Source: JAEUIZ01 sp046155605
GTDB taxonomy: Bacteria > Planctomycetota > Phycisphaerae > Phycisphaerales > UBA1924
Assembly (NCBI GenBank): GCA_046155605.1
Contig: JBJXFQ010000073.1
Location: 1 to 18,882 of the forward strand
Reading direction: 5' to 3'
DNA length: 18,882 nt
Positions 1 through 6,858 of this stretch are shown one piece after another; positions within the stretch are counted from its first letter, which is position 1; each line of letters begins with the position of its first letter. The position numbers and the translations under genes are program-made. The notes beneath the pieces were generated by a model. The model saw only the letters and a program-made list of their open reading frames with translations, was not told the DNA's origin and made no database searches.

Positions 1-33
1 TGAACGTGTGGAAGATCGGAACCTGACGCTCGG

Positions 34-855
34 GTGTGCCTCGCATGCACACCATCTTCGCACATCCGCACTCACCGGTTGCGCGATTCGGCGCGTGTTC
101 GGGGGTTCTTCAACAGCCTGCTAGACCAGCTGTACCATGACGGTCTGAATCGCTATCAAGCGGTTGCATCCAACCCGGTCGGATGCACCGATCCACTCGG
201 GCTTTATTCATGGGATGACTGGTGGGAGGACACGAAACAGGGCGCGGGGATGCTCTGGAACGGCTACCAGACGGCGAGCTCGTTCGCGGATGGCGGTGGG
301 CTGCTCCAGTCCATGGCCGAGGAGATGATCGGCGAATATGCAGCGAACCTCGAATCGGACGTCGAGTGGGCGCTGGACTGGAAAGCCGACGACTCCGCGC
401 ACTCGCGTGGCAGCAACAAGTGGGTGCAGCGGGCGCTCTTCCGCGGCGCGTTCAAGCACTTCAATCTGGAGTATTGGTTCGGGTCGATGCGAGAGGATGT
501 GTCGGATGGGCCAGCAGTGGCGCACCGATTCCCCGACTCGCTGCGCAAGCTCTCGCCCGGCGTATCCTTGCACCAGATCGCGACGTGGTACGGACGAGTC
601 GGAAGATCGCTGGGTGTAGAGTTTAGGAAGGCAGGCATGACGCTCAGCGATGCTGCGAATGCAGTGCCCCTCGTGGGACACAAGGGGCCGCACGATCCGG
701 AGTACAACAAGTGGATATTGCGCAAGGCAAGAGAAATCAATCGACGAAACACGTCCATGACAAGCAGGAACGCAGCGCTTCGACGGTTTCTATGGGACGC
801 CGGCGAGAAAATCAGAACAGGACGGATCGATCCCAACGACTTCCACGAACCGTAA
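34..855 (+). CDS. RHS toxin tip 1 (partial): AHH/HNH-like nuclease C-terminus
   Basis: This is the C-terminal end of an RHS-family polymorphic toxin. The typical RHS core ending (DGLNRY...SNPVG...DPLGLY) lies at residues about 36-58. A connector with AANLESDVEWALDW (about 104-117) follows and recurs almost unchanged in the second unit downstream. The last ~100 residues resemble the AHH branch of HNH/EndoVII nucleases: H180 in SLHQIA, then N209-AVPL, H216-KGP-H220 and Y224. The usual AHH dipeptide is LHQ here, so activity is uncertain. The first ~30 residues do not look like RHS, and an in-frame stop occupies bases 1-3. No RHS motif is visible in any frame of bases 1-100. The GTG at 34 is therefore only the first possible start, and the piece is probably an orphan tip cut off from its RHS core. 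Family placement is from motif recognition. Confidence 0.7.
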   Translation: MCLACTPSSHIRTHRLRDSARVRGFFNSLLDQLYHDGLNRYQAVASNPVGCTDPLGLYSWDDWWEDTKQGAGMLWNGYQTASSFADGGGLLQSMAEEMIGEYAANLESDVEWALDWKADDSAHSRGSNKWVQRALFRGAFKHFNLEYWFGSMREDVSDGPAVAHRFPDSLRKLSPGVSLHQIATWYGRVGRSLGVEFRKAGMTLSDAANAVPLVGHKGPHDPEYNKWILRKAREINRRNTSMTSRNAALRRFLWDAGEKIRTGRIDPNDFHEP

Positions 856-1454
856 ATAACAATCTCTGGTGGGATCTGAGCGGGCTCTTCGATCTCGAAG
901 GCAAAGGTCATTATTCGCGTCATGAGGTCGCTGACACGGACGAACTGCTGAATCGGTTCGAGGCGGTTCGCCGATGGTCGTGGCCCGTGCCGCTGCGTCT
1001 GCAGTCACTTCGCAAATCGAAGCTGGAGGACTTTCCGTTCTGCATGATTCCGGTGATGTCGCCGCGCGCGGTCGAAACGCTGCGCGATTTGCTCGAAGGA
1101 GATGGGGAGTTCGTGCTGGCCGACCTGTACCGGGGGCGGGAACGGCTGACCAGATACTTTGTCTTCAACTGCTTGAGACGCTTTGACGCACTGGACCGGG
1201 AGCGAGCCAAGCCCGAATTGGGCATTACCGCGGGGCTGCCCGGTCCAATCGAACTGCCGCTGCGCCTCACCTATAAGGGCATTCCAGAGCATGTGAACGC
1301 GTTTCGGTGCAAAGGGTATGAGCACCGAGGCCCGATCGTCTCGCCGCGAGTGCGAAGACGTCTTGAGGAATCACGGTTGACAGGTTGGATGCTCGCGGAT
1401 CCCGAAGACCCGCCGTGGCGATATGGGGCAATCTTGTCGCCGCACCGGCCGTAG
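792..1454 (+). CDS. Probable immunity protein for tip 1 (Imm11/DUF1629-like)
   Basis: A protein of about 220 residues lies directly after toxin tip 1, where the cognate immunity protein is expected. The features resembling the DUF1629/Imm11 family are: a central YFVFNCLRRFDALDRE segment, a later FRCKGYEHRGPIVSPRVRRRLEE segment and an ending LTGWMLADPEDP. Such proteins act in the cytoplasm by binding and blocking the toxin domain. The start is unclear. ATG 792 overlaps the toxin stop by 64 bp and has no evident Shine-Dalgarno. GTG 711 has a GGAG 8 nt upstream but would overlap the toxin by 145 bp and add a low-quality N-terminus. No ATG, GTG or TTG occurs between the toxin stop and the first family-like residues, so an overlapping start is likely. 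Function is inferred from position and motif resemblance. Confidence 0.6.
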   Translation: MGRRRENQNRTDRSQRLPRTVNNNLWWDLSGLFDLEGKGHYSRHEVADTDELLNRFEAVRRWSWPVPLRLQSLRKSKLEDFPFCMIPVMSPRAVETLRDLLEGDGEFVLADLYRGRERLTRYFVFNCLRRFDALDRERAKPELGITAGLPGPIELPLRLTYKGIPEHVNAFRCKGYEHRGPIVSPRVRRRLEESRLTGWMLADPEDPPWRYGAILSPHRP

Positions 1455-1595
1455 GCAGAGCGTGCTGACAGCGGTCGTGGCGCGAGTTGAAATGGCGTCG
1501 ACCCCGGCGGGCTCGGCGCCGACGGCCCGGCCGCGCCTGGTTATGTCGATTCTTACATCTGCCAGATTGACGCGTTCGGACGTGTTGCGTATGTC

Positions 1596-2774
1596 GTGCA
1601 GGACGCGGGCCACACGCCGGTGGCGCTCGTCGCCGGCGACGGGCCCAGCGGCGGCGGAGGGGGGGCCGCGCCCGGGACGCTGATCGAGCGCTACACCTTC
1701 GACCCCTACGGCGTGCTGCTCGAAGTGACGCCGGGCACGGCCCTCTGGGGCTCCGGCGGCGCGGCCTCCACGGGCTCATCAAAGATCGGCCAGCAGGGCC
1801 TCTTCCTCGACCGCCTCGATGCCGATTGCCTCCAGCCGACGATGGCCGCGGGACGCCCTGGGGCTGCTCCAACATCAAGCGGCACCGCCGGCGGCAACGG
1901 CACCTTTGCGGGCGGTCTCGCCGGCGGACCGGCGATTGGAATCTATTACAACCGCAATCGCACCTACGCCGCGCACCTTGGAAGGTTTATGCAGCGCGAT
2001 CCGAACCGGACCGTTGCGCCGGTGCTCGCGAGCATTGGCGGCAACGGCTCAACGGCGCTCTCCGCCCTCAATCTCGACGAGTTGTATGCGGACGGACTGA
2101 ATCTCTATGGCTATGCGCGCGCGAACCCGATCTCGGGGCGCGATCCTCTCGGTCTCTACGACGAGGAGGACGTTGAAGAAGATTTCAGCGACACACTGGC
2201 CATGATGAGTCCCCTGCCCGGGCCTAGCGACATCCTCTCAAGCATGCTTCGCGCGATGACCGGGGACTACGCCGCGAACCTCGAATCCGACGTGGACTGG
2301 GCACTGGACTGGACGCGTGACGACGATGACCACAGCAGCGGCGACAACTCGTGGGTCGCGCTGTCACTGGCGCGCGGGGCGTACGAGGCCTTCGACATCT
2401 CGCTGCCGTTCACGGATCAGACCGTCAACCCGCTCGACCTGTTTGCCGGCAAGAAGAGGAACGGCGGGCCGGGATCCATCAGCCTCCCGACGCGAAAGGC
2501 CAGGGGCGGGCACACGGTAGCCGCTGCGAGAGGGCAGCTCGAACACGCGAGGTATCGGCAGTATATGAGAGACGGAGGCTATGATACTGAGGTAAGTATT
2601 CGCGGGTATGGGCGGGCAGACGCCGTCAAGCTCAACCCACCGATCGTGCGAGAGTTCAAACCGAATACACCTTCGGGCAGGGCGTCAGGTTGGCGACAAC
2701 TTGCTCGATACAAGCGAGGCCTTGAGTTGATGTACCCCGGCAAGCAGTTTCTTACTGCTTTGGACACGTACTAA
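1596..2774 (+). CDS. RHS toxin tip 2 (orphan): PD-(D/E)XK-like nuclease C-terminus
   Basis: A second RHS C-terminal fragment. It keeps the final core motifs: ERYTFDPYG (about 31-39), GQQGLFLDRLDA (about 67-78), YYNRNRTYAAHLGRFMQRDPN (about 119-139), then DGLNLYGYARANPISGRDPLGLY. It repeats the AANLESDVDWALDW connector of tip 1 and then diverges completely. The last ~60 residues look like a restriction-endonuclease-fold toxin: D342 in GRADAV, E353-F-K355 in REFKP, then Q368 in WRQLARY. Reading in this frame extends back to 1491 (GYVDSY...DAFGRVAYV) after a stop at 1488-1490, but no ATG, GTG or TTG lies in that stretch. GTG 1596 is only the first formal start. It is probably an untranslated or weakly translated donor tip rather than a full toxin. 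Its neighbour 10 bp downstream is the presumed immunity gene. Confidence 0.75.
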   Translation: MQDAGHTPVALVAGDGPSGGGGGAAPGTLIERYTFDPYGVLLEVTPGTALWGSGGAASTGSSKIGQQGLFLDRLDADCLQPTMAAGRPGAAPTSSGTAGGNGTFAGGLAGGPAIGIYYNRNRTYAAHLGRFMQRDPNRTVAPVLASIGGNGSTALSALNLDELYADGLNLYGYARANPISGRDPLGLYDEEDVEEDFSDTLAMMSPLPGPSDILSSMLRAMTGDYAANLESDVDWALDWTRDDDDHSSGDNSWVALSLARGAYEAFDISLPFTDQTVNPLDLFAGKKRNGGPGSISLPTRKARGGHTVAAARGQLEHARYRQYMRDGGYDTEVSIRGYGRADAVKLNPPIVREFKPNTPSGRASGWRQLARYKRGLELMYPGKQFLTALDTY

Positions 2775-2784
2775 GGGAGAGGGC

Positions 2785-3288
2785 ATGACCGGAAGGGAAA
2801 TCAACTCACACTTCGCGGTGGTCGCCAGGCAGCACGGCTATCGCCGCATGGGCGGACGTTGGTGGCGGTCAGATCAAGAGATAACGACCTTGGTCGAGTT
2901 GCAGGCGAGCAAGTGGGGTTCAACCATCTACGTCAATGTCGGTGTATTGCCAACCTGCTTCGCAGGCCCAGCGCCACCGCGCTCGGGATATTGGGCACTG
3001 TCGGGCCGCCCGCCTCGTATCAAAGCCGATTTTGCAGTCTGGTTTGGGCTGCTCGAAGGTAATGGTCCCGACCAGCTGACCCCCCATGATGCGTCCTTGA
3101 GCATTGACTCGCTCTTTCGGTGGATCGACAAGCATCTCGCCGATTCCCAGCTACTGCGCATCGAGGCCAACCAGGTCGGCACATGGACATGGGAACACGC
3201 CCGAGCCATGCTTAAGGATTGGATACGTGGGCAGCTTCGGCCCGCGGCAGATTACGAATTGCCATCGAGACCAGCAAGCGGCGCGTAG
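2785..3288 (+). CDS. Probable immunity protein for tip 2 (DUF4304-like)
   Basis: A 167-residue protein starting 10 bp after toxin tip 2. A strong Shine-Dalgarno (GGGAGAGGG, ending just before the start) supports ATG 2785. The N-terminus runs VARQHGYRRMGGRWWRS followed by VELQASKWGSTIYVNVGVLP. This is the pattern of DUF4304 proteins, which are often found beside RHS and contact-dependent toxins. No signal peptide or membrane segment is visible, which fits a cytoplasmic inhibitor of a nuclease. Codon use and GC are like the surrounding toxin units. The IS630-type element begins within about 15 bp of its stop codon. The family call is by eye, and the immunity role is inferred from position. Confidence 0.7.
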   Translation: MTGREINSHFAVVARQHGYRRMGGRWWRSDQEITTLVELQASKWGSTIYVNVGVLPTCFAGPAPPRSGYWALSGRPPRIKADFAVWFGLLEGNGPDQLTPHDASLSIDSLFRWIDKHLADSQLLRIEANQVGTWTWEHARAMLKDWIRGQLRPAADYELPSRPASGA

Positions 3289-3302
3289 GCTGTGCTTATT
3301 TG

Positions 3303-3317
3303 GAGCGGCTTCAGTTC
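3303..3317 (+). repeat. Left terminal inverted repeat of the IS630-type element
   Basis: Fifteen bases, GAGCGGCTTCAGTTC, match the reverse complement of 4343-4357 at 12 positions, including a run of 7 at the inner end. They start 14 bp after the stop codon of the DUF4304-like gene. A TA that could be the target duplication lies at 3297-3298. Confidence 0.5.
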
Positions 3318-3414
3318 GAATCTGGCGCCTGTACGGCGCACGTTCGGTTGCGCTATGGCCGACGTTGATGTAGTTTCCTCTGGGCGCGCGGGGATGTGCC
3401 CGAGAGGAGCCGGG

Positions 3415-3837
3415 ATGGCAACGCCGTACTCACAGGACTTGAGGGACCGGGTGCTGGCCGCGTACGACCGCGGCACGCGGACCAGGAAGATCGCCGAGAC
3501 TTTCGCCGTGAGCCCGGCGTGGGCGCGGGGGATCAAGCCGCGGCGGCGCGAGACCGGCGAAACCTCGCCGCGGCCGATGGGCGGGGCCACGGTGATCAAG
3601 ATCGATCGGGCCCGCCTGGCCGAGCTGGTCAACGAGCAGCCTGACGCCACGCTCAAGGAACTGCGCGAACGCCTTGGCATCGTGTGCGCGGAGTCGGCGA
3701 TCTCGATGGCGCTCAAGAAGCTGGGATTCTCCTTCAAAGAAAGTCGCTCCACGCGTCCGAGCAGGACCGTCCGGATGTCGCGCGGCGGCGTGAAGATTGG
3801 AAAGCGGAGCAGCCCGGGCTCGAGGCCGGCCGCCTGA
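3415..3837 (+). CDS. IS630 transposase, N-terminal part (orfA, helix-turn-helix)
   Basis: The first of two reading frames encoding the transposase. It begins MATPYSQDLRDRVLAAYDRG, the standard IS630 start, with a GAGAGGAGC Shine-Dalgarno about 7 nt upstream. A helix-turn-helix (residues about 8-42: LRDRVLAAYDRG, TRKIAETFAVS) is followed by a second, winged-helix-like segment (about 67-107). Both would bind the inverted repeats. Family resemblance stops at residue 108 (GFSFK). The following ~32 residues to the stop are out of frame and not transposase-like. A -1 shift at AAA 3736-3738, in the purine-rich CAAAGAAAG stretch, continues as RKSLHASEQDRPDV. This joins orfB and gives a product of about 311 residues, normal for the family. 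Confidence 0.85.
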   Translation: MATPYSQDLRDRVLAAYDRGTRTRKIAETFAVSPAWARGIKPRRRETGETSPRPMGGATVIKIDRARLAELVNEQPDATLKELRERLGIVCAESAISMALKKLGFSFKESRSTRPSRTVRMSRGGVKIGKRSSPGSRPAA

Positions 3838-4349
3838 TCTTCATCGACGAGACCTGGGCCAAGACCAACATGACCCGGCTCCGCGGCCGCGCACCCATCG
3901 GCGAGCGGCTGATCGACAAGACGCCCCACGGGCACTGGAAGACCACCTCGCTGATCGCCGCGTTGGGGGTGAGAGGCGTGCGCTGCTCGACGGTCGTCGA
4001 CGGTGCGATCAACCGCGACGTGTTCGACGCCTTCATCGATCAGGTGCTCATGCCGCAACTGCGGCCCGGGGATGTGGTGATCCTCGACAACCTCTCAAGC
4101 CACAAGAGCGAGCACGCCCGCCGGGTCATCGAGTCACGCGGTGCCAAGCTGGTGTTCCTCCCGCCCTACAGCCCCGACCTCAACCCCATCGAGATGGTGT
4201 TCTCAAAGATCAAGCAACTGCTCCGATCGCTGGAATGCCGGACCCGCGAAACGCTCTGGAATCGCATCCAATCGGTCATCGACACCGTCACCGCCTCCGA
4301 CGCCCAGCACTGCTTCGCGCATTGTGGCTACACGCTACGAAAGAACTGA
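3684..4349 (+). CDS. IS630 transposase, catalytic part (orfB, DDE domain)
   Basis: The second frame of the transposase. It is recognisable as transposase from KSLHASEQDRPDV onward (residue 20, base 3741). The formal GTG at 3684 is probably not used, because translation most likely enters by a -1 shift near 3736-3741. The RNase H-like DDE catalytic domain is complete: D55 in LIFIDETWAK, D135 in VVILDNLSSH and E170 in YSPDLNPIEMVFSKIK. The 34-residue spacing between D135 and E170 is the DD34E signature of IS630. It cuts and joins DNA at TA targets. Because the catalytic residues are intact, the element may still be active if frameshifting is efficient. An ordinary inactivating frameshift mutation is the alternative. 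Confidence 0.88.
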   Translation: MRGVGDLDGAQEAGILLQRKSLHASEQDRPDVARRREDWKAEQPGLEAGRLIFIDETWAKTNMTRLRGRAPIGERLIDKTPHGHWKTTSLIAALGVRGVRCSTVVDGAINRDVFDAFIDQVLMPQLRPGDVVILDNLSSHKSEHARRVIESRGAKLVFLPPYSPDLNPIEMVFSKIKQLLRSLECRTRETLWNRIQSVIDTVTASDAQHCFAHCGYTLRKN

Positions 4350-4357
4350 GGTTGCTC
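4343..4357 (-). repeat. Right terminal inverted repeat of the IS630-type element
   Basis: Read on the minus strand this is GAGCAACCTCAGTTC, 12 of 15 identical to the left repeat. It overlaps the last codons of the transposase, as is common in compact IS630 elements, and is followed directly by TA at 4358-4359. Confidence 0.5.
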
Positions 4358-4450
4358 TAGCGGCGTGTTGCTCGTCGAATCCGCGTCCGAGAATCTCCGC
4401 CAGGAAAGTCGTTCTGAGCCCCGGCCTCAGTCCTTGGCCAGATGGAGAAT

Positions 4451-6568
4451 CTACTTCTCCTTGCCTTCCAGTACCTGCTTCATCAGGTTGGGCGGCATGG
4501 CGCGATACTCCAAGAACTCAACCGTTGCTGAGGCTCGGCCCTGTGACATGCCGCGGAGCGTCGTCGTATAGCCGAAGAGTTCCGACAGCGGAATCTCGCA
4601 GGTCACGAGTTTGATGTGCCCGCGGTCGTCCGTGTCCATGATCATCCCGCGACGACTCGAGATGTCGCCCGTGATGTTGCCCAGGTAGTCATCCGGCACC
4701 GTCACCACCACCTTCATGATCGGCTCGAGTAGGATGAGCCCCGCCTTCTCGACCGCGTTGATGAGCGCCAGTCGCCCGGCCTGCTCGAACGCCACCTGCG
4801 ACGAGTCCACCGCGTGGCTCGAGCCATCGACGACCGTCGCCTTGATGTTGATCATCTGATAGCCGCGCATGCCCGCCATCGCGGTGGTGCGGATGCCGTC
4901 CATCGCCGGCTTGATGAACTCCTTGGGGATCGCGCCGCCGACGACCTTGTTGGCCACCGCGACGTTCTCGGTGAAGTCCAACTCGTCGGCCTTGGCGCGC
5001 TCGGCCGTGTACGGCTCAAGGTCGATGACGACGTCACCGAACTGGCCGCGTCCGCCGGTCTGCTTCACGAACTTGCCGCGGACGTACTCAACCTTGCGCG
5101 TGATCGTCTCGCGGTACGAGACGCGGGGCTTCCCGACCTCGACGCCGATTTTCATGTCGCGGACGAGTTTGGTGCGGATGATGTCGAGGTGCAGTTCGCC
5201 CATGCCCGAGATGATCGTCTGGGCCGTCTCCTCGTCGAAAGTGTAGCGGAACGAGGGATCCTCGCGACGGATGGTGGCGAGCGCGTCCGAGAGTTTGCGC
5301 TTGTCCTCGGTCGTCTTGGGCTCGATCGACATCGAGATCACCGGTTCGGGGAACGTCATTCGCTCCAAGATGATCGGCGCGTCCGGGTCGCAGAGCGTGT
5401 CGCCCGTGTAACTGTCCTTGATGCCCACGACGGCCACGATGTTACCCGCGCTCACCGTCTCGAGCGGGATGCGGTTCTGCGCGTGCATCTCGTAGATGCG
5501 GCTCGCGTTCTCCTTCTTTCCGTTGCCGGGGTTCAGGAGCCGCGTGCCCTTGGCGAGTTTGCCCGAATAGATGCGCATGTACGTCAGGTCGCCGTGCTGA
5601 TCCGAAACCACTTTGAACACCAGCGCCGAGAACGGGGCCGCCTCATCGTGCGGGCGGCTCATCTTCTCCTCGGGGTCACGAGGGTTCGTGCCCTGAACGG
5701 CCGTGACCTCGCCGGGCGACGGCAGATACTCGATCACGGCATCGAGCAGGTTCTGCACGCCGATGTTGCGAAGCGCGGCCCCGCACATGACCGGGTAGCA
5801 CTTGCGGCTGATCGTGCCCTTGCGGATCGCCCCGCGAATCTCCTCCGGCGTGATTGACTTCTCGTCCGTCAGGAACTTCTCGGTCAGGTTGTCGTCCATC
5901 TCGGCCGCGCCCTCGACCAACTTGTGGTGCCACTCGTTGGCGGTGTCGGACCACTCCGGCGGGATGTCCTTCTCCGTCACCACCGCGCCCTTTTCGTCGG
6001 CGTCAAAGTAGAACGCGCGCATCGTCACCAGATCGATAATCCCCTGCAGTTCGTGGCCCTTGCCGATCGGATACTGCACGGCGATGCCGTTGGCTCCCAG
6101 CCGCTGCTTGATCGTCTTGAACGAGAAATCAAAGTCCGCGCCGATCTTGTCCATCTTGTTAACGAAGCAGATCCGCGGCACCTTGTAGCGGTCCGCCTGA
6201 CGCCACACCGTCTCCGACTGCGCCTCGACGCCTTCCTTGCCGTCGAACACCGCCACCGCGCCGTCCAGCACACGCAGCGATCGCTCGACCTCGATCGTGA
6301 AATCGACGTGCCCCGGCGTGTCGATCAGGTTGATCTTGTACTCGCGGCCCTTGTGCTCCCACGGGCACGTTGTCGCCGCCGACTGAATCGTGATGCCGCG
6401 CTCCTGCTCGTCCTGCAGGAAGTCCATCGTGGCCGTGCCCTCGTGGACCTCGCCCATCTTGTACGTCTTGCCCGTGTAATAGAGGATGCGCTCCGACACC
6501 GTGGTCTTCCCGGCGTCGATGTGGGCACAGATTCCGATGTTGCGAATATGACTGAGGTCGGTCGTCAT
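4451..6568 (-). CDS. fusA: Elongation factor G
   Basis: The translational GTPase that moves tRNAs and mRNA through the ribosome after peptide bond formation and helps recycle ribosomes. At 705 residues it matches the usual EF-G length. The G-domain motifs are complete: G1 AHIDAGKTT (15-23), a RGITI segment (57-61), G3 DTPGH (83-87) and G4 NKMDK (137-141). Domain II (YSGKLAKGTRLLN), domain III/V junction (GMGELHLDII) and the domain IV tip region are recognisable, as is the C-terminal GYTTTLRGMSQGRASATVEF of domain V. ATG 6568 is preceded by GAGAG at good spacing. An upstream in-frame TTG (6580) is less likely. It stands alone with 290 bp before it rather than in a str operon (no rpsL, rpsG or tuf beside it). 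Some bacteria carry more than one EF-G, so this may be one of several. Confidence 0.97.
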   Translation of the reverse strand: MTTDLSHIRNIGICAHIDAGKTTVSERILYYTGKTYKMGEVHEGTATMDFLQDEQERGITIQSAATTCPWEHKGREYKINLIDTPGHVDFTIEVERSLRVLDGAVAVFDGKEGVEAQSETVWRQADRYKVPRICFVNKMDKIGADFDFSFKTIKQRLGANGIAVQYPIGKGHELQGIIDLVTMRAFYFDADEKGAVVTEKDIPPEWSDTANEWHHKLVEGAAEMDDNLTEKFLTDEKSITPEEIRGAIRKGTISRKCYPVMCGAALRNIGVQNLLDAVIEYLPSPGEVTAVQGTNPRDPEEKMSRPHDEAAPFSALVFKVVSDQHGDLTYMRIYSGKLAKGTRLLNPGNGKKENASRIYEMHAQNRIPLETVSAGNIVAVVGIKDSYTGDTLCDPDAPIILERMTFPEPVISMSIEPKTTEDKRKLSDALATIRREDPSFRYTFDEETAQTIISGMGELHLDIIRTKLVRDMKIGVEVGKPRVSYRETITRKVEYVRGKFVKQTGGRGQFGDVVIDLEPYTAERAKADELDFTENVAVANKVVGGAIPKEFIKPAMDGIRTTAMAGMRGYQMINIKATVVDGSSHAVDSSQVAFEQAGRLALINAVEKAGLILLEPIMKVVVTVPDDYLGNITGDISSRRGMIMDTDDRGHIKLVTCEIPLSELFGYTTTLRGMSQGRASATVEFLEYRAMPPNLMKQVLEGKEK

Positions 6569-6803
6569 GGCGTCTCTCAACTACCCGATTCCAGACGCCG
6601 GGGGCGAATCCCCGACGCCGTCGGTTTCCAATCGTGCTCTTGTGACCGGGTGCCGCGACGATCGGCCGCGGCCGACTTCATCGCGGATCCCGGTGCTCCT
6701 GCGATTCCATCGCAAGGCCCCCTTCTGACGTGCCGCGATCGCGGAACGCCCCTTGGGATCACCGTTTCGCTCAGTCCGGGACCACCCCGGCCCGAGGGCC
6801 GCA

Positions 6804-6809
6804 ATCCTA
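6804..6809 (-). promoter_or_regulatory. Possible -10 element upstream of fusA
   Basis: On the minus strand TAGGAT lies about 235 nt upstream of the fusA start, in the 290-bp gap between fusA and the O-antigen ligase-like gene. A TGGAAC 17 bp upstream is only a weak match to a -35 box. The gap otherwise shows no gene, only a small GGCCC-GA-GGGCC hairpin (6789-6800) near the end of the preceding operon. The call is weak. Confidence 0.2.
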
Positions 6810-6858
6810 GACGGGGCTTGTCCGGTGTTCCACAACTCGCTTCGGATTACGCCAGACC

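Larger units (their letters stand above)
3303..4357 (+). mobile_element. IS630-family insertion sequence, about 1.06 kb
   Basis: The element carries a two-frame transposase with a DD34E catalytic triad, flanked by imperfect inverted repeats. The left repeat (3303-3317) and the reverse complement of the right repeat (4343-4357) agree at 12 of 15 positions. IS630/Tc1-type elements insert at TA. A TA abuts the right repeat (4358-4359) and another lies a few bases outside the left repeat (3297-3298), so the exact left boundary is uncertain by about 4 bp. The element sits between the DUF4304-like gene and the 3' end of fusA and interrupts neither. Confidence 0.8.

Noticed and set aside
3303..3330. 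tRNA T-arm-like sequence (CAGTTCGAATCTG) that could mark a tRNA fragment or attachment site
   Set aside because: No anticodon or D arm fits around it and no CCA end follows; the bases are better explained as the left inverted repeat of the IS630-type element.
4414..4430. CTGAG...CTCAG hairpin downstream of fusA as a terminator
   Set aside because: Only a five-base stem with no following T-run on the transcribed strand; too weak to annotate.
4814..5857. Plus-strand open frame opposite fusA
   Set aside because: Its Arg/Asp/Val-rich composition is typical of antisense to a conserved high-GC gene; EF-G motifs on the minus strand are complete.
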